Shown: in pieces, positions 8,979-17,198 of the stretch
Layout: each line of letters begins with the position of its first letter
How positions within the stretch are numbered: the stretch's first letter is position 1
Assembly: GCA_023412855.1 (NCBI GenBank)
Contig: JAEZRJ010000014.1
Coordinates: forward strand, 1 to 29,186
Reading direction: 5' to 3'
Source: Bacillota bacterium
Lineage (GTDB): Bacteria; Bacillota; Clostridia; Lachnospirales; Lachnospiraceae
Length of the DNA stretch: 29,186 nucleotides
Notes under the pieces: generated by a model
The model's database searches: none
What the model was told of the DNA's origin: nothing
What the model saw: the letters and a program-made list of their open reading frames with translations, nothing else
Program-made: the position numbers and the translations under genes

Positions 8979-8984
8979 AGTATA
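8979..8984 (-). promoter_or_regulatory. -10 element for the surface-protein operon
   Basis: TATACT on the minus strand lies 26 bases upstream of the ATG at 8952. There is no good -35 at the normal spacing: the nearest TTGACC is 21 bases away. A promoter with a good -10 but a poor -35 fits one that needs an activator bound upstream. Confidence 0.5.
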
Positions 8985-9014
8985 CATCCTGATTTTACTT
9001 CCTGCGGTCAATAG

Positions 9015-9046
9015 CGAAATTGACACCTCTAATGCCGAAATTGACA
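9015..9046 (-). promoter_or_regulatory. Candidate LytTR-regulator binding site
   Basis: The 11-mer TGTCAATTTCG (minus strand) occurs twice without mismatch, with starts exactly 21 bp apart, so both copies face the same side of the helix. LytTR regulators (AgrA, ComE and relatives) are known to bind pairs of roughly 9-bp direct repeats with about 12 bp between them. TCAATTTCG also resembles their CA-TT core. The pair ends about 30 bp upstream of the -10 at 8979-8984, and the neighbouring gene encodes a LytTR protein. Confidence 0.65.
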
Positions 9047-9076
9047 AAAAATACCCTGCCAAAGAATCTGACAGGG
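9045..9076 (-). terminator. Rho-independent terminator of the LytTR gene
   Basis: On the minus strand CCCTGTCA pairs with TGGCAGGG (one G-U pair) across a 7-base loop and is followed by TATTTTTT. It lies 66 bases beyond the stop of the response regulator and separates that gene from the surface operon. Its T-run overlaps the first base of one LytTR half-site. Confidence 0.8.
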
Positions 9077-9142
9077 TTGATTGGTATGGTATATTTTAAA
9101 TTTGCCGTCCAATGAGCAATCATTTCGTTTTATGCAATCCTT

Positions 9143-9868
9143 TTACAGCCGCTCTTCCTCCATACGGGAAAACAGGTATGCATAATACTGCTCTTTTACG
9201 TTCTTACTATATTTCCGTGAAATACTGATCATTACCTGCCCCGTTCGCACATAGTTCTCTTTCATTTCCGTTACCTGAAGCAAATTAATCAGAAAGCTTT
9301 GGTGGCAGCGGATAAAAAATTGTCCCGGCAGTTCGTTCAGGATTGTCTCCAGCTTGCCATAGCACTGCAGGGTATTTCCATCGGAGAAATGGAACAAAAG
9401 AAGCTTGTCCCGACTTTCAATATAAAAAATATCGCGACAATCTACATTATGTACGGAGCCTTTATACCGGATACTGATTTTGTATCCGTTTTCTTTCCGG
9501 ATTTCACCGAGCGCACGATCTAATACTTTATACAAACGTTCCTGATCGAACGGCTTTTCCAGATAATTGTAGGCAAATACCTCATACGCCTGCGGGTAAT
9601 GCTCCCTGCTGGAAGAAAGAAATATGATCTTGAGGTCCTCCTGTTTGCTGCGTATCTCCTGTGCTGTCTTAATCCCATCCATTTCCGGCATGTAAATGTC
9701 CAAAAATAAAATATCTGCGGAAAAGCTATCCTCCTTCAACTCATCCACCAGTTCTTTTCCGCTGGTAAAGGAGGTGATTTCAAATAAAGGATCATAGGCG
9801 CAAAGAGCTTTTGACAACCGTACGATATCTTCCTCCCTATCATCACAAATTGCTATTTGAACCGACAT
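9143..9868 (-). CDS. LytTR-family response regulator (no adjacent kinase)
   Basis: A 241-residue two-component regulator. Residues 1-120 form a receiver domain with the acidic pair near the start (ICDD), phosphorylation site Asp57 in LFLDIYMPEMDG and the conserved Lys in LEKPF. Residues about 135-235 form a LytTR DNA-binding domain (YKISIRYKGSVHNVDCRDIFYIES... FFIRCHQSFLIN). The start has GAGGGGG 7 bases upstream. No sensor kinase adjoins it, so its partner is elsewhere. It ends in its own terminator and is divergent from the TetR gene. The direct repeat downstream makes the SLH operon a likely target; this is inference. Confidence 0.93.
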   Translation of the reverse strand: MSVQIAICDDREEDIVRLSKALCAYDPLFEITSFTSGKELVDELKEDSFSADILFLDIYMPEMDGIKTAQEIRSKQEDLKIIFLSSSREHYPQAYEVFAYNYLEKPFDQERLYKVLDRALGEIRKENGYKISIRYKGSVHNVDCRDIFYIESRDKLLLFHFSDGNTLQCYGKLETILNELPGQFFIRCHQSFLINLLQVTEMKENYVRTGQVMISISRKYSKNVKEQYYAYLFSRMEEERL

Positions 9869-9901
9869 ACCTCCACCCCCTCATACAAAATAATTGATAT
9901 A

Positions 9902-9930
9902 ATTATACCATATTCTTAAACGACTTCCAA
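9902..9930 (-). promoter_or_regulatory. Promoter of the LytTR regulator gene
   Basis: TTGGAA and TATAAT are separated by 17 bases on the minus strand, with the -10 about 34 bases before the start codon. An ATAATT-GATAT-AATTAT dyad (9890-9906) overlaps the -10 and could be a regulatory site, although this AT-rich pattern may be chance. Confidence 0.65.
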
Positions 9931-10033
9931 ATAAATCCAGAATCCTTCCTTAGAAACCATTGCTATTTGATAAATCAGGGATCTGGGACAGTTAAATATA
10001 ATTTTCAAATATAATTAATGTAACAAATTTAAA

Positions 10034-10062
10034 TTGACAAATTAATCTAATAAAAGTATTAT
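10034..10062 (+). promoter_or_regulatory. Promoter of the TetR-hydrolase operon
   Basis: A consensus TTGACA is followed after exactly 17 bases by TATTAT, 40 bases before the ATG at 10102. The -10 runs into the palindrome at 10059-10084. Confidence 0.75.
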
Positions 10063-10084
10063 TGACTTAATATAAAGTCAATAA
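10059..10084 (+). promoter_or_regulatory. Palindromic operator upstream of the TetR gene
   Basis: TTATTGACTT and AAGTCAATAA are perfect 10-bp inverted repeats around a 6-base centre. The palindrome overlaps the -10 and the expected transcription start. This is the usual place and shape of a TetR-family operator and implies that the regulator represses its own operon until an effector is bound. Confidence 0.75.
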
Positions 10085-10101
10085 CATTGGGAGGGATTTG
10101 T

Positions 10102-10806
10102 ATGCCGCGCAATTCGGAAAAAAACGCCCTTGTGCGAGAGGCTAGAAGAAAACAAATACTTGACGCTGCGCTTACTGTCTACATCCGTTTCGGATACCAT
10201 GGAACTGATATGGATGCTGTGGCCGAACAGGCGGGGCTTGCAAAAGGTTTGCTTTATTATTACTACAAGACAAAAAAAGAACTGTTTGTAGAATTATACA
10301 CATGGATGTACGAAGAATCCTATTCGTTCTCTGCTGCCCTATTAGACAATGTTGAAAGGCGGAATCCAATTGAGCAGCTTATGTACTATACTTACGGAAT
10401 GTTTGGAGTAAACCGGTCCGACCTGCGATTTATGCAGTTTAGTATGCGTGTACCTTTTGATGCCTATGCCATATTCGGGCCCGAAAAATGGGAAGAAGGC
10501 GCACAAAAATCGGATATGCACAGAAAAGCTCTGACAACTATAATAGAAAAAGGTATGGAACAGGGCTTAATTCCCGAGACAAATCCAGGCAGCGCTGCCA
10601 ATAGTTTTTGGTCTGTTTTTGTTGCAAATGTCTTTGAGTATTCGAAATTGATGATCGGAAATGAAGTTTCATATAAAAGTGATATTCAAGTTTTTAGAAA
10701 TGTCGTTCAGTTTTGTTTTCAAGGGCTGGGAGTAGAATATGCCACCTGGAATGCTTATTTAGAAGAAGTGATTGCCGAGAATCGTAAAAAGGAGGAAACT
10801 TTATGA
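10102..10806 (+). CDS. TetR/AcrR-family transcriptional regulator
   Basis: A 234-residue regulator with an N-terminal helix-turn-helix domain (about residues 12-58: RRKQILDAALTVYIRFGYHG, then AGLAKGLLYYYYKTKKEL) and a helical C-terminal domain presumed to bind an effector. The ATG at 10102 has GGGAGGG just upstream. A longer frame from a TTG at 10087 would start inside that ribosome binding site and is rejected. Its stop overlaps the hydrolase start (ATGA), so the two are translationally coupled. The palindrome over the promoter suggests autorepression. The inducer is unknown. Confidence 0.92.
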   Translation: MPRNSEKNALVREARRKQILDAALTVYIRFGYHGTDMDAVAEQAGLAKGLLYYYYKTKKELFVELYTWMYEESYSFSAALLDNVERRNPIEQLMYYTYGMFGVNRSDLRFMQFSMRVPFDAYAIFGPEKWEEGAQKSDMHRKALTTIIEKGMEQGLIPETNPGSAANSFWSVFVANVFEYSKLMIGNEVSYKSDIQVFRNVVQFCFQGLGVEYATWNAYLEEVIAENRKKEETL

Positions 10807-11678
10807 AAATTTATAGAAGCAAAAAAGCAGGAAAGCAAATCCATGATACATACAATGAACTGCTTAAGAAGTGGAATGCAGATAAAGAAGAAAAAGATAT
10901 AACCGGTACCTATGGCACAACCCATATAATCACTTGCGGCGATGAAGGAAAACCTCCGCTCGTACTCTTTCATGGTGTGGGCGATAATTCTGCCCTAATG
11001 TGGATTTACAATGCACAAGCACTTTCACGCCATTTTCATATTATTGCGATCGATACCATTGGCGGATCGGGCAAAAGCCTGCCAAACGAGAATTACAATA
11101 AAGAGTTCGACGATGCAAAATGGATTGATGAAGTACTATCGGAACTTGCACTCGATAAAGTATATATTGCCGGCGTGTCACATGGTGCCTTTCTGGCACA
11201 ATATTACGCCCTGCACAGGCCCGAACGGACCGAAAAGATTCTTTGCATGGCCGGTTCAGTCCCTGTCGGCAATTCCAGTCCCATGAAAACCATGATGAAA
11301 ATATTTTTACCGGAAGCGTTATTCCCGACCAAACAAAATACCATTAAACTTTTGAAAAAACTAAGCGGCGAAAACAGCAGCGTATTCACAGAAAATCCAT
11401 TCATACTCGAGCATTATCGCGCTTTGTTGAAAGGATTTAACAATATGGCGATGGCTTATCATAAAGTAGAGCCTTTCAGCGATGAGCAAGTTGCGTCTAT
11501 ACGCGATAAAGCTCTTTATCTTGTAGGAGATGAGGACCCTTTTGCCAAGTTAGGCGGAAAAAATGCTTTGATCCGGTATCGGATGAATGCAAAGTTTTAT
11601 CCTGAAGCAGGTCATGGTATTAATCATGAAATTTCGGATAAAATCAATGACGAAATCATCCGTTATTTTTCTTCCTAG
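10803..11678 (+). CDS. Alpha/beta-fold hydrolase
   Basis: A 291-residue cytoplasmic hydrolase. The visible catalytic set is Ser126 in GVSHG, an Asp in GDEDPF (243 or 245) and His271 in AGHGINHE. HGVG at 57-60 forms the oxyanion-hole region. The overall order matches the carboxylesterase / hydroxynitrile-lyase-like alpha/beta hydrolases, but the substrate cannot be told from sequence. The start overlaps the TetR stop and has AAAGGAGG upstream. Pairing with a TetR repressor suggests that it acts on a compound, or in a pathway, that relieves the repression. Confidence 0.92.
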   Translation: MKIYRSKKAGKQIHDTYNELLKKWNADKEEKDITGTYGTTHIITCGDEGKPPLVLFHGVGDNSALMWIYNAQALSRHFHIIAIDTIGGSGKSLPNENYNKEFDDAKWIDEVLSELALDKVYIAGVSHGAFLAQYYALHRPERTEKILCMAGSVPVGNSSPMKTMMKIFLPEALFPTKQNTIKLLKKLSGENSSVFTENPFILEHYRALLKGFNNMAMAYHKVEPFSDEQVASIRDKALYLVGDEDPFAKLGGKNALIRYRMNAKFYPEAGHGINHEISDKINDEIIRYFSS

Positions 11679-11732
11679 TATAATCCACATGAAATACCTT
11701 AATATTTGACGCAGAATAATTTTCTGAGAGTA

Positions 11733-11784
11733 CTATTCCCCAAGCCTCGGCGTAGCGGTGGCTACGCCGAGGCTTGGGGAATAG
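11733..11784. terminator. Perfect 24-bp hairpin between convergent genes
   Basis: Two 24-bp arms (11733-11756 and 11761-11784) are perfect inverted repeats around the loop GGTG. The core is GC-rich (CCCCAAGCCTCGGCGTAGC). It lies between the convergent hydrolase and aminopeptidase genes and could stop transcription from both sides. There is no T-run after it on either strand, so it is not a textbook intrinsic terminator. It may instead be a dispersed palindromic element. Confidence 0.6.
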
Positions 11785-11829
11785 GGTAGGTTCATTTGAG
11801 GACGATGTACTGGTATTCCAATCAATACT

Positions 11830-13116
11830 TCACATGGAGTAAAAGCAGCTCAGTGCCTTTATCATAGTCTCAACGTCCCGGCTTCCTGCCGTCTCGTAAG
11901 CAGAGTGCATTGCAAGCTGGGCAAGGCCGATATCCACCGTGCTGACGGGCACCTGTGCCGCCGAAATATTTCCAAGCGTAGAGCCGCCCGCTATATCGGA
12001 GCGGTTCGCATAGGTTTGAAAGGGAACCTCCGCCCGTTTGCAAATATCCTTCATCACCGCTGCTGAAACTGCATCCGTCGTATACTTCTGGCTTCCGTGG
12101 TACTTGATGACGATACCGCCATTTAAATAGGGCCGGTTGGTGGAATCCGCTTTTTCCGGATGGTTGGGATGCACTCCATGAGCGTTGTCCGCAGATATCA
12201 TAAAACTATCCGCCAGCAGTCTGCAATAGCCGCTTTTGGTCAAAGACAGCGCTTCGCATATCCGCAGCAAGGTATCCTGAAGGAAGGTAGAGGCCGCACC
12301 CTGTCTCGTCATGCTTCCCACTTCTTCATTATCGAATACGATCATAAGATTTATATTTTCCTTCGACTTCGATGCGAGCATCGCCTGCAAGGAAGCGTAG
12401 ACACACTCCAAGTCATCCAGTCTGGGAGCAGCGATGAACTCTCCTTCCGCACCTAAGATTCTTCCGGCTTCCCTGTTATATAAAAATAAATCGCTGCTTA
12501 AAACATCCTCCGCCTTCACTCCTGCCTCCCCGGCAATCAGGCTCCGGAAGGAATTCCTGCTATCTATTCCTCCATACAACGGAAGCATATCCGTCTGCGC
12601 ATTGTACTCCATACCCTTATTGATATCCCGGTTCATATGGATTGCCATGTTGGGAATGATGAGCAAATCTCTGTCCACTGCTACTGTCCGGCTGACCAGC
12701 CTGCCATTTTCGGCTGCCACTACCCTTCCGGCGACGGAAAGAGGCCGGTCCATCCAAGTTGACATAATCATTCCGCCATAAGGCTCTACGTTCAACTTTA
12801 CATATTGTTCCTCCACCGCCATTTCCGGAATTTCCTTTATCTTAAAGCAGGGAGAATCGCTATGGGAGGCTATCATATGGAAACCCTTTATCGCCTTCTC
12901 CGGTAACTGGAAGGCAATGAGAGAAGAACCGTTTCTATTTACATAATATTTCCCGCCTGCCGAAAGTTTCCATTCCTCATTTTCATTAATCGGAAGGTAA
13001 CCATCCTTCTTTAACTGCTCCTGCACGTTTTCCACCGCATGAAAGCAGGTAGGGCTTTCTTCTATAAACTTCAACATTTTATATACAGCGTCCATACGCT
13101 TTCCATGTTTATCCAT
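11830..13116 (-). CDS. M18-family aminopeptidase
   Basis: A 428-residue metallo-aminopeptidase of the M18 (aspartyl aminopeptidase-like) family, which removes N-terminal residues from peptides in the cytoplasm using two metal ions. Probable metal and catalytic positions are His85 in ASHSDSP, Asp234/235 in PRLDD, Glu264/265 in DNEEVGS, Asp310 in SADNAHG and His404 in MHSAYE. Length and motif order are normal for the family. The start has GAGG about 9 bases upstream. It follows the DUF2156-like gene by 79 bases on the same strand, so co-transcription is possible. It ends just before the perfect hairpin. Confidence 0.95.
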   Translation of the reverse strand: MDKHGKRMDAVYKMLKFIEESPTCFHAVENVQEQLKKDGYLPINENEEWKLSAGGKYYVNRNGSSLIAFQLPEKAIKGFHMIASHSDSPCFKIKEIPEMAVEEQYVKLNVEPYGGMIMSTWMDRPLSVAGRVVAAENGRLVSRTVAVDRDLLIIPNMAIHMNRDINKGMEYNAQTDMLPLYGGIDSRNSFRSLIAGEAGVKAEDVLSSDLFLYNREAGRILGAEGEFIAAPRLDDLECVYASLQAMLASKSKENINLMIVFDNEEVGSMTRQGAASTFLQDTLLRICEALSLTKSGYCRLLADSFMISADNAHGVHPNHPEKADSTNRPYLNGGIVIKYHGSQKYTTDAVSAAVMKDICKRAEVPFQTYANRSDIAGGSTLGNISAAQVPVSTVDIGLAQLAMHSAYETAGSRDVETMIKALSCFYSM

Positions 13117-13195
13117 TATGGCGTTTCCTCACATTTTCGAACTCTTTTATTTTGACCTTGTTTCAGCTTCCCATCTTACGTTTCAGCTTTCCAAT

Positions 13196-14089
13196 TTATA
13201 TTTCCGTAACAAGCCCCTTTTCCATCAGAAAGGCCGGATCATAAGACAACTTCGCTTTTCGCAGTCCTTCGTCGCCCGTATCTTCTTCCCTATTGATATA
13301 ACGATATTCCGACGCCTCATTCAGCACAAACTGCTGATTGATCATAGGATAAGCGCCCTGAATATCGGCAAACGCCTTTTCGATATGAACTACGAACATA
13401 TCCTCACCGCAGGGCTCTCCTAATGAAAATGCTACTACGCGTCCGCCCGCACGGATAAGTCCGCCCTTTAGCATCAGTGCTTCCCTTTCCTTAAGCGCAT
13501 GCAGCGTCACACAAAACTCGTTGTGCTTGGGGCCTTTTTCCTCGCATCCGTTCTGGTTTCTCCACTCTTTAGCCATGGCAATACACTCTTCCACGTTTTC
13601 ATCGGTAATGCGCTCATAGCTCCAATCCGGATAGGCTTCTTTGAAGCGGTTGATATGATTTCGCTTTCCGTGCAGCTTTTTTCCTGCAAGAGAAATCAGG
13701 CGCTCCGATTCATAAACATAATCCGCAGTATCTCTGTTATACTCCACCTTGAATCTTCCCGGATATAATCTATCTAATTTCTCAAACTGCTTCGGCGATA
13801 CCAGATGCAGCTTGAAGGAGGCGTTCTTCTCTTTAAAATATTCCGTAAGAACATTTATTACCTTTTCAAGGTCTCCTTTTCCGAGAGGGCAGCTTATGGA
13901 GACCTCCGCCTCGTCAGAGATGAATACGAGCATATCCTCAACCACCGCATAGCGTATATTATAAAAAGGCGACCATAACAGGTTATTCGCAAAGGTAAAT
14001 TCACAGTTCCTTACCGGCTCCACGTCATAATAGCTTTGAATAATCTCTTCGTCTTCAGTTCCTATCTTTTTCCAATTAATTTCAATCAT
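13196..14089 (-). CDS. DUF2156-like (LPG synthase C-terminal / GNAT-fold) protein
   Basis: A 297-residue protein resembling the DUF2156 family, which shares the acyltransferase-like fold of the C-terminal domain of phosphatidylglycerol lysyltransferases but lacks their membrane part. The KKLHGKRNHINRFKEAYPDW stretch near residue 140 and YPMINQQFVLNE near the end are typical. The start at 14089 has an AGAGGAAG site; a frame extending 15 codons upstream has none. It may transfer an aminoacyl or acyl group, but the acceptor is unknown. It lies 88 bases downstream of the ABC permease on the same strand with no clear terminator between, so it may belong to that operon. Confidence 0.8.
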   Translation of the reverse strand: MIEINWKKIGTEDEEIIQSYYDVEPVRNCEFTFANNLLWSPFYNIRYAVVEDMLVFISDEAEVSISCPLGKGDLEKVINVLTEYFKEKNASFKLHLVSPKQFEKLDRLYPGRFKVEYNRDTADYVYESERLISLAGKKLHGKRNHINRFKEAYPDWSYERITDENVEECIAMAKEWRNQNGCEEKGPKHNEFCVTLHALKEREALMLKGGLIRAGGRVVAFSLGEPCGEDMFVVHIEKAFADIQGAYPMINQQFVLNEASEYRYINREEDTGDEGLRKAKLSYDPAFLMEKGLVTEI

Positions 14090-14177
14090 AACTTCCTCTT
14101 TCACCAGATTTTTATCCGTTGTAATTATTTTCACTTTTTTCCATAACAGTATACAGCTAATATATTTTTTTTACACC

Positions 14178-15812
14178 CTAATCTAACTTTCTTAATTCAA
14201 AATTTACCATTTTTTTATAAATGACCGCCGTTATCAGCAGCAAAGATATCATTATCACACTCATTAATATATGATACGCAGCTCCACCGGCCAGGAGAGT
14301 CAACACGATTCCCACTATAGCCGCTGCGAATTCCAACAGCATACCTGCCAAGAGCGCGGTTCCCTGTTTCACTACCGATGCCTCATTATCCCAATGGAAC
14401 TGAGGGAACTTTATATTTATCGCCATACCCATCACCGCAGCAAAAACACAATACGTAAGTGGGATCACAAACATCCATACCGAGCTCATTCCCTGATATC
14501 CTAACGCCGCCACGCATAAAATAGCGGCAATAGCGCAGCTTGGAACAGACAAGGTGAGATTTACGAGTATTTTACTGTCGAGTATCACTTTCGTTCTTAG
14601 CGGAAGAGATTTTGGAATCCACCACTGCTTTCCTTCCAGAGACAGCGCGCTGATAGTGGTAGTACCTATCATTCCCATCAGAGCCAACAGAAAAGGCAGT
14701 ATTTTTTCTGCCGCACTCCTTGCCACTTCTGCGACCTCCATCGCGCTCATTACTTTGTCTTTTCCGACAAGCAAGAGAGCGGCTCCCACCAGAATCATCA
14801 TAATATAGCCGATTGCCGTATTCATGACATAAATAGATGATGAAAAATACCTCCTCATTTCTTTTCCATACATCGCACCTATCTGGCTCCGGCTGTATTG
14901 TTTCCCGAGCACATAATTCTTCTTCGCCGTATGGGTAATGAGCGCTGCGCATATGGAGGCGTATTTCCATTGCACCACTCCTGTAAACACTGCAAAAATT
15001 CCTGCGGAAACTGCCGCAAAGACGGCAAAAGCAGACGGGCTTCCTTTCACAATGGCCTCCGTGTATAAGTTGGCAAGGGGATACAGATTGTTTATCTGAG
15101 CGCTAAGAAGCGATGTGAAATCCGTCATCTGCTGCGTCGTAATCTCTCCTTTCCAAAAGGCCGGATAGAAAGACACTATCAGAATCCCGATAATGAATAC
15201 CATGGAAGTCACAATCGTCAGAGCGTTCTTGTACTTCATTCTGGCTGCCACTGCCGTTACCGCAGCCCCGACTATGGACGCTACCGTCAGCGGAACGAGA
15301 GGCACCAGAAATATGCTGATCACATATACAATATAAAAAACAGCCGGCGCACTCACAAAGACTCCGTAAATAATCCCTGCCGGAAGCATTGTCAGTAACG
15401 CCAGAACAAGATTCCCTATATACATATTCAAAAACCGGCTTACCACGATCGCCACAGGACTTATCGGAAGGGAGATCAGCATTTCATAGTTTTTAATCTG
15501 AAACAGCATACTTCCTGCCTTTAATATGGTAAACACCAGGATAAGAATGCTGGTTATGGACAATAGGTATGCGGGAACAATATGAGGCAATCCTAGAAAG
15601 CAAAGCCCATAGGCTCCTGCACTCATGTAAAAGGCAATTATCGCACCGAGAAAAATGTAGATTCCCAAGAGAAGATATAAGCTGCGCCGCTTCTTTTCAT
15701 CCTTTGAATGCAAAGTTTCATTGATGCTCATATATTGTAAAAGCTGTATTTTAAGCAGCTTCACGATCTGCATAACAACGGAGCTATTTTTCCTTAGCTG
15801 CATCTCCTCCAT
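14178..15812 (-). CDS. ABC transporter permease, large type
   Basis: A 544-residue integral membrane protein with about twelve hydrophobic segments (for example LLLGIYIFLGAIIAFYMSAG and YLLSITSILILVFTILKAG near the N-terminus), separated in the middle by a more polar loop. It is the membrane half of an ABC exporter. The start at 15812 has GGAGG 9 bases upstream and lies inside the ATPase gene, giving a 29-base overlap and tight coupling. An ATG three codons further in would be too close to a ribosome binding site. The substrate is unknown. Transporters of this layout with an upstream helix-turn-helix regulator are often linked to peptide or antibiotic export, which is only a suggestion here. 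Confidence 0.88.
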   Translation of the reverse strand: MEEMQLRKNSSVVMQIVKLLKIQLLQYMSINETLHSKDEKKRRSLYLLLGIYIFLGAIIAFYMSAGAYGLCFLGLPHIVPAYLLSITSILILVFTILKAGSMLFQIKNYEMLISLPISPVAIVVSRFLNMYIGNLVLALLTMLPAGIIYGVFVSAPAVFYIVYVISIFLVPLVPLTVASIVGAAVTAVAARMKYKNALTIVTSMVFIIGILIVSFYPAFWKGEITTQQMTDFTSLLSAQINNLYPLANLYTEAIVKGSPSAFAVFAAVSAGIFAVFTGVVQWKYASICAALITHTAKKNYVLGKQYSRSQIGAMYGKEMRRYFSSSIYVMNTAIGYIMMILVGAALLLVGKDKVMSAMEVAEVARSAAEKILPFLLALMGMIGTTTISALSLEGKQWWIPKSLPLRTKVILDSKILVNLTLSVPSCAIAAILCVAALGYQGMSSVWMFVIPLTYCVFAAVMGMAINIKFPQFHWDNEASVVKQGTALLAGMLLEFAAAIVGIVLTLLAGGAAYHILMSVIMISLLLITAVIYKKMVNFELRKLD

Positions 15813-16518
15813 GCCTTACCACCTCCATAAATACATCTTCCAGAGACTTCCCTTGAGTGAGTTCCTCTGTCTGCCCGGACACGATCAACGTTCCTTCCTT
15901 AATAATTGCAACTTTATTGCACAGCTTCTCCGCCACATCGAGCACATGAGTAGAAAAAAATATGGCGCTGCCCTCCTCGCAAAGCTCCCGCATATATCCT
16001 TTCAGTAAAATACTGGCCTGCGGGTCCAGACCAACAAAGGGTTCGTCCAGAATTAACAGTGCCGGCTTATGGATGAGCGCTGAAATAATGGCTAGCTTCT
16101 GTTTCATTCCATGGGAATAGGAGGCTATCAAATCGCCCAGACTTGCCGTCAGCTCAAAAGCATCCGCATATTTTTTTATTCTGTCTTTTCTCGTCTCTGC
16201 GTCTATTCCGAAAATATCTCCAATGAAGCTCAGATATTGGATTCCGGTAAGGTGCTCGTATAAATCCGGATTATCGGGAATATATGCCATCTTTTGTTTA
16301 CATAATATCGATTCTTTTACTACAGAATGCCCATCAACGAGTATCTCGCCTTCTTCGAAATCGATAATTCCGGCTACCGCTTTAATTGTCGTCGTTTTAC
16401 CGGCTCCATTATGACCGATGAATCCATAAATATCCCCCCGCTCAATTTCAAGACTTAAGTTGGATACGGCCTTTTTACCGCCCTTGTATGATTTGGTCAA
16501 ATTTTTTATGCTCAGCAT
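15784..16518 (-). CDS. ABC transporter ATP-binding protein
   Basis: A 244-residue ATPase that powers the permease encoded directly downstream. Visible motifs are Walker A GHNGAGKT (35-42), the Q-loop region QKMAYIPDNPDLYEHLTG, a signature motif YSHGMKQ (about 134-140), Walker B LLILDEP (154-160) and the H-loop STHVLD. The SHGMKQ form of the signature is common in ABC-2-type exporters. It starts 17 bases after the regulator gene and overlaps the permease by 29 bases, so the three form one operon. Confidence 0.95.
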   Translation of the reverse strand: MLSIKNLTKSYKGGKKAVSNLSLEIERGDIYGFIGHNGAGKTTTIKAVAGIIDFEEGEILVDGHSVVKESILCKQKMAYIPDNPDLYEHLTGIQYLSFIGDIFGIDAETRKDRIKKYADAFELTASLGDLIASYSHGMKQKLAIISALIHKPALLILDEPFVGLDPQASILLKGYMRELCEEGSAIFFSTHVLDVAEKLCNKVAIIKEGTLIVSGQTEELTQGKSLEDVFMEVVRHGGDAAKEK

Positions 16519-16535
16519 TCTTCCATCACCCCTTC

Positions 16536-17060
16536 CTATTCATTTTCATCCTCTTCGCACGGAGAAGAGATAAAGGTAAGCCTTCTTACGTTCCTCCCCT
16601 TTTCCACCGTACTGCAAAGGTAGGGAGCTATCGCTTCCCCTATTTTTTCCATAACCACCATAAATTCTTCGTCTGTCAAAAGAAGAGTAGAGGTGGAAAG
16701 CGCTAAAAAATCCCTGACCGGATCTGCTGTTTCCTTGGAAAAGTATTTTCCAAAAGAGGTCATTAAAGACATAAGCGATGACTGGATCATGTGTTCCACG
16801 CTGTCGTTGCTGAATTCACAAGGCTTGCAGCCTTTCATCGCATATGTTCTCTCCACAGTTCCCCTTATCTTCTTCTCTTCCACCACCGTTATGCAATCCG
16901 CTTCATATAGCAGCTTAATATGCCGGTATAAGCTTGCCGGCGGAATATCGCTCATCTCCTCCATTATCTGCGAAGGAGTCCCTGAACCATGAATGAGCAA
17001 ATATTGAATAATCCTGAGCCGTATCGGATTCATAACGAGTTTCGATATATCCTGCTCCAT
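16536..17060 (-). CDS. ArsR-like winged-helix regulator of the ABC operon
   Basis: A 174-residue cytoplasmic regulator. Residues 1-80 form a winged-helix domain (NPIRLRIIQYLLIHGSGTPSQ, then PASLYRHIKLLYEADCITVVEEKK with a wing RGTVERTY). The rest is helical and may bind a ligand. The start is uncertain: ATG 17060 begins MEQDISKLVM like related proteins but its AGGAG lies 13 bases upstream. ATG 17093 has no ribosome binding site, and a TTG at 17111 falls inside a palindromic operator. It is the first gene of the ABC operon and probably represses it through that palindrome. Confidence 0.85.
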   Translation of the reverse strand: MEQDISKLVMNPIRLRIIQYLLIHGSGTPSQIMEEMSDIPPASLYRHIKLLYEADCITVVEEKKIRGTVERTYAMKGCKPCEFSNDSVEHMIQSSLMSLMTSFGKYFSKETADPVRDFLALSTSTLLLTDEEFMVVMEKIGEAIAPYLCSTVEKGRNVRRLTFISSPCEEDENE

Positions 17061-17103
17061 TCCTGTTATCACACTCCTGTCATTTGTTCTCATATTTAAT
17101 ATT

Positions 17104-17121
17104 ATTATCAATAATGATAAT
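17104..17121 (-). promoter_or_regulatory. Palindromic operator of the winged-helix regulator
   Basis: ATTATCA and TGATAAT are perfect 7-bp arms around a 4-base centre, starting about 15 bases downstream of the -10 at 17136-17141. A site in the transcribed leader fits a repressor roadblock and suggests feedback control of the regulator-ABC operon. Confidence 0.6.
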
Positions 17122-17135
17122 GTTTATGCTTTCTT

Positions 17136-17164
17136 ATATTACTTCTTATTAACATATTTGTCAA
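17136..17164 (-). promoter_or_regulatory. Promoter of the regulator-ABC operon
   Basis: A consensus TTGACA is followed after exactly 17 bases by TAATAT on the minus strand, and the operator lies just downstream. This is one of the best promoters in the window. Confidence 0.75.
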
Positions 17165-17198
17165 TAACAATATAGCCGCACCTACATTATAGACGGAT

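Noticed and set aside
13160..13189. Two GTTTCAGCTT copies 20 bp apart as a regulator site
   Set aside because: They lie between the DUF2156-like and aminopeptidase genes with no promoter elements at a fitting distance, and the period differs from the 21 bp of LytTR sites.
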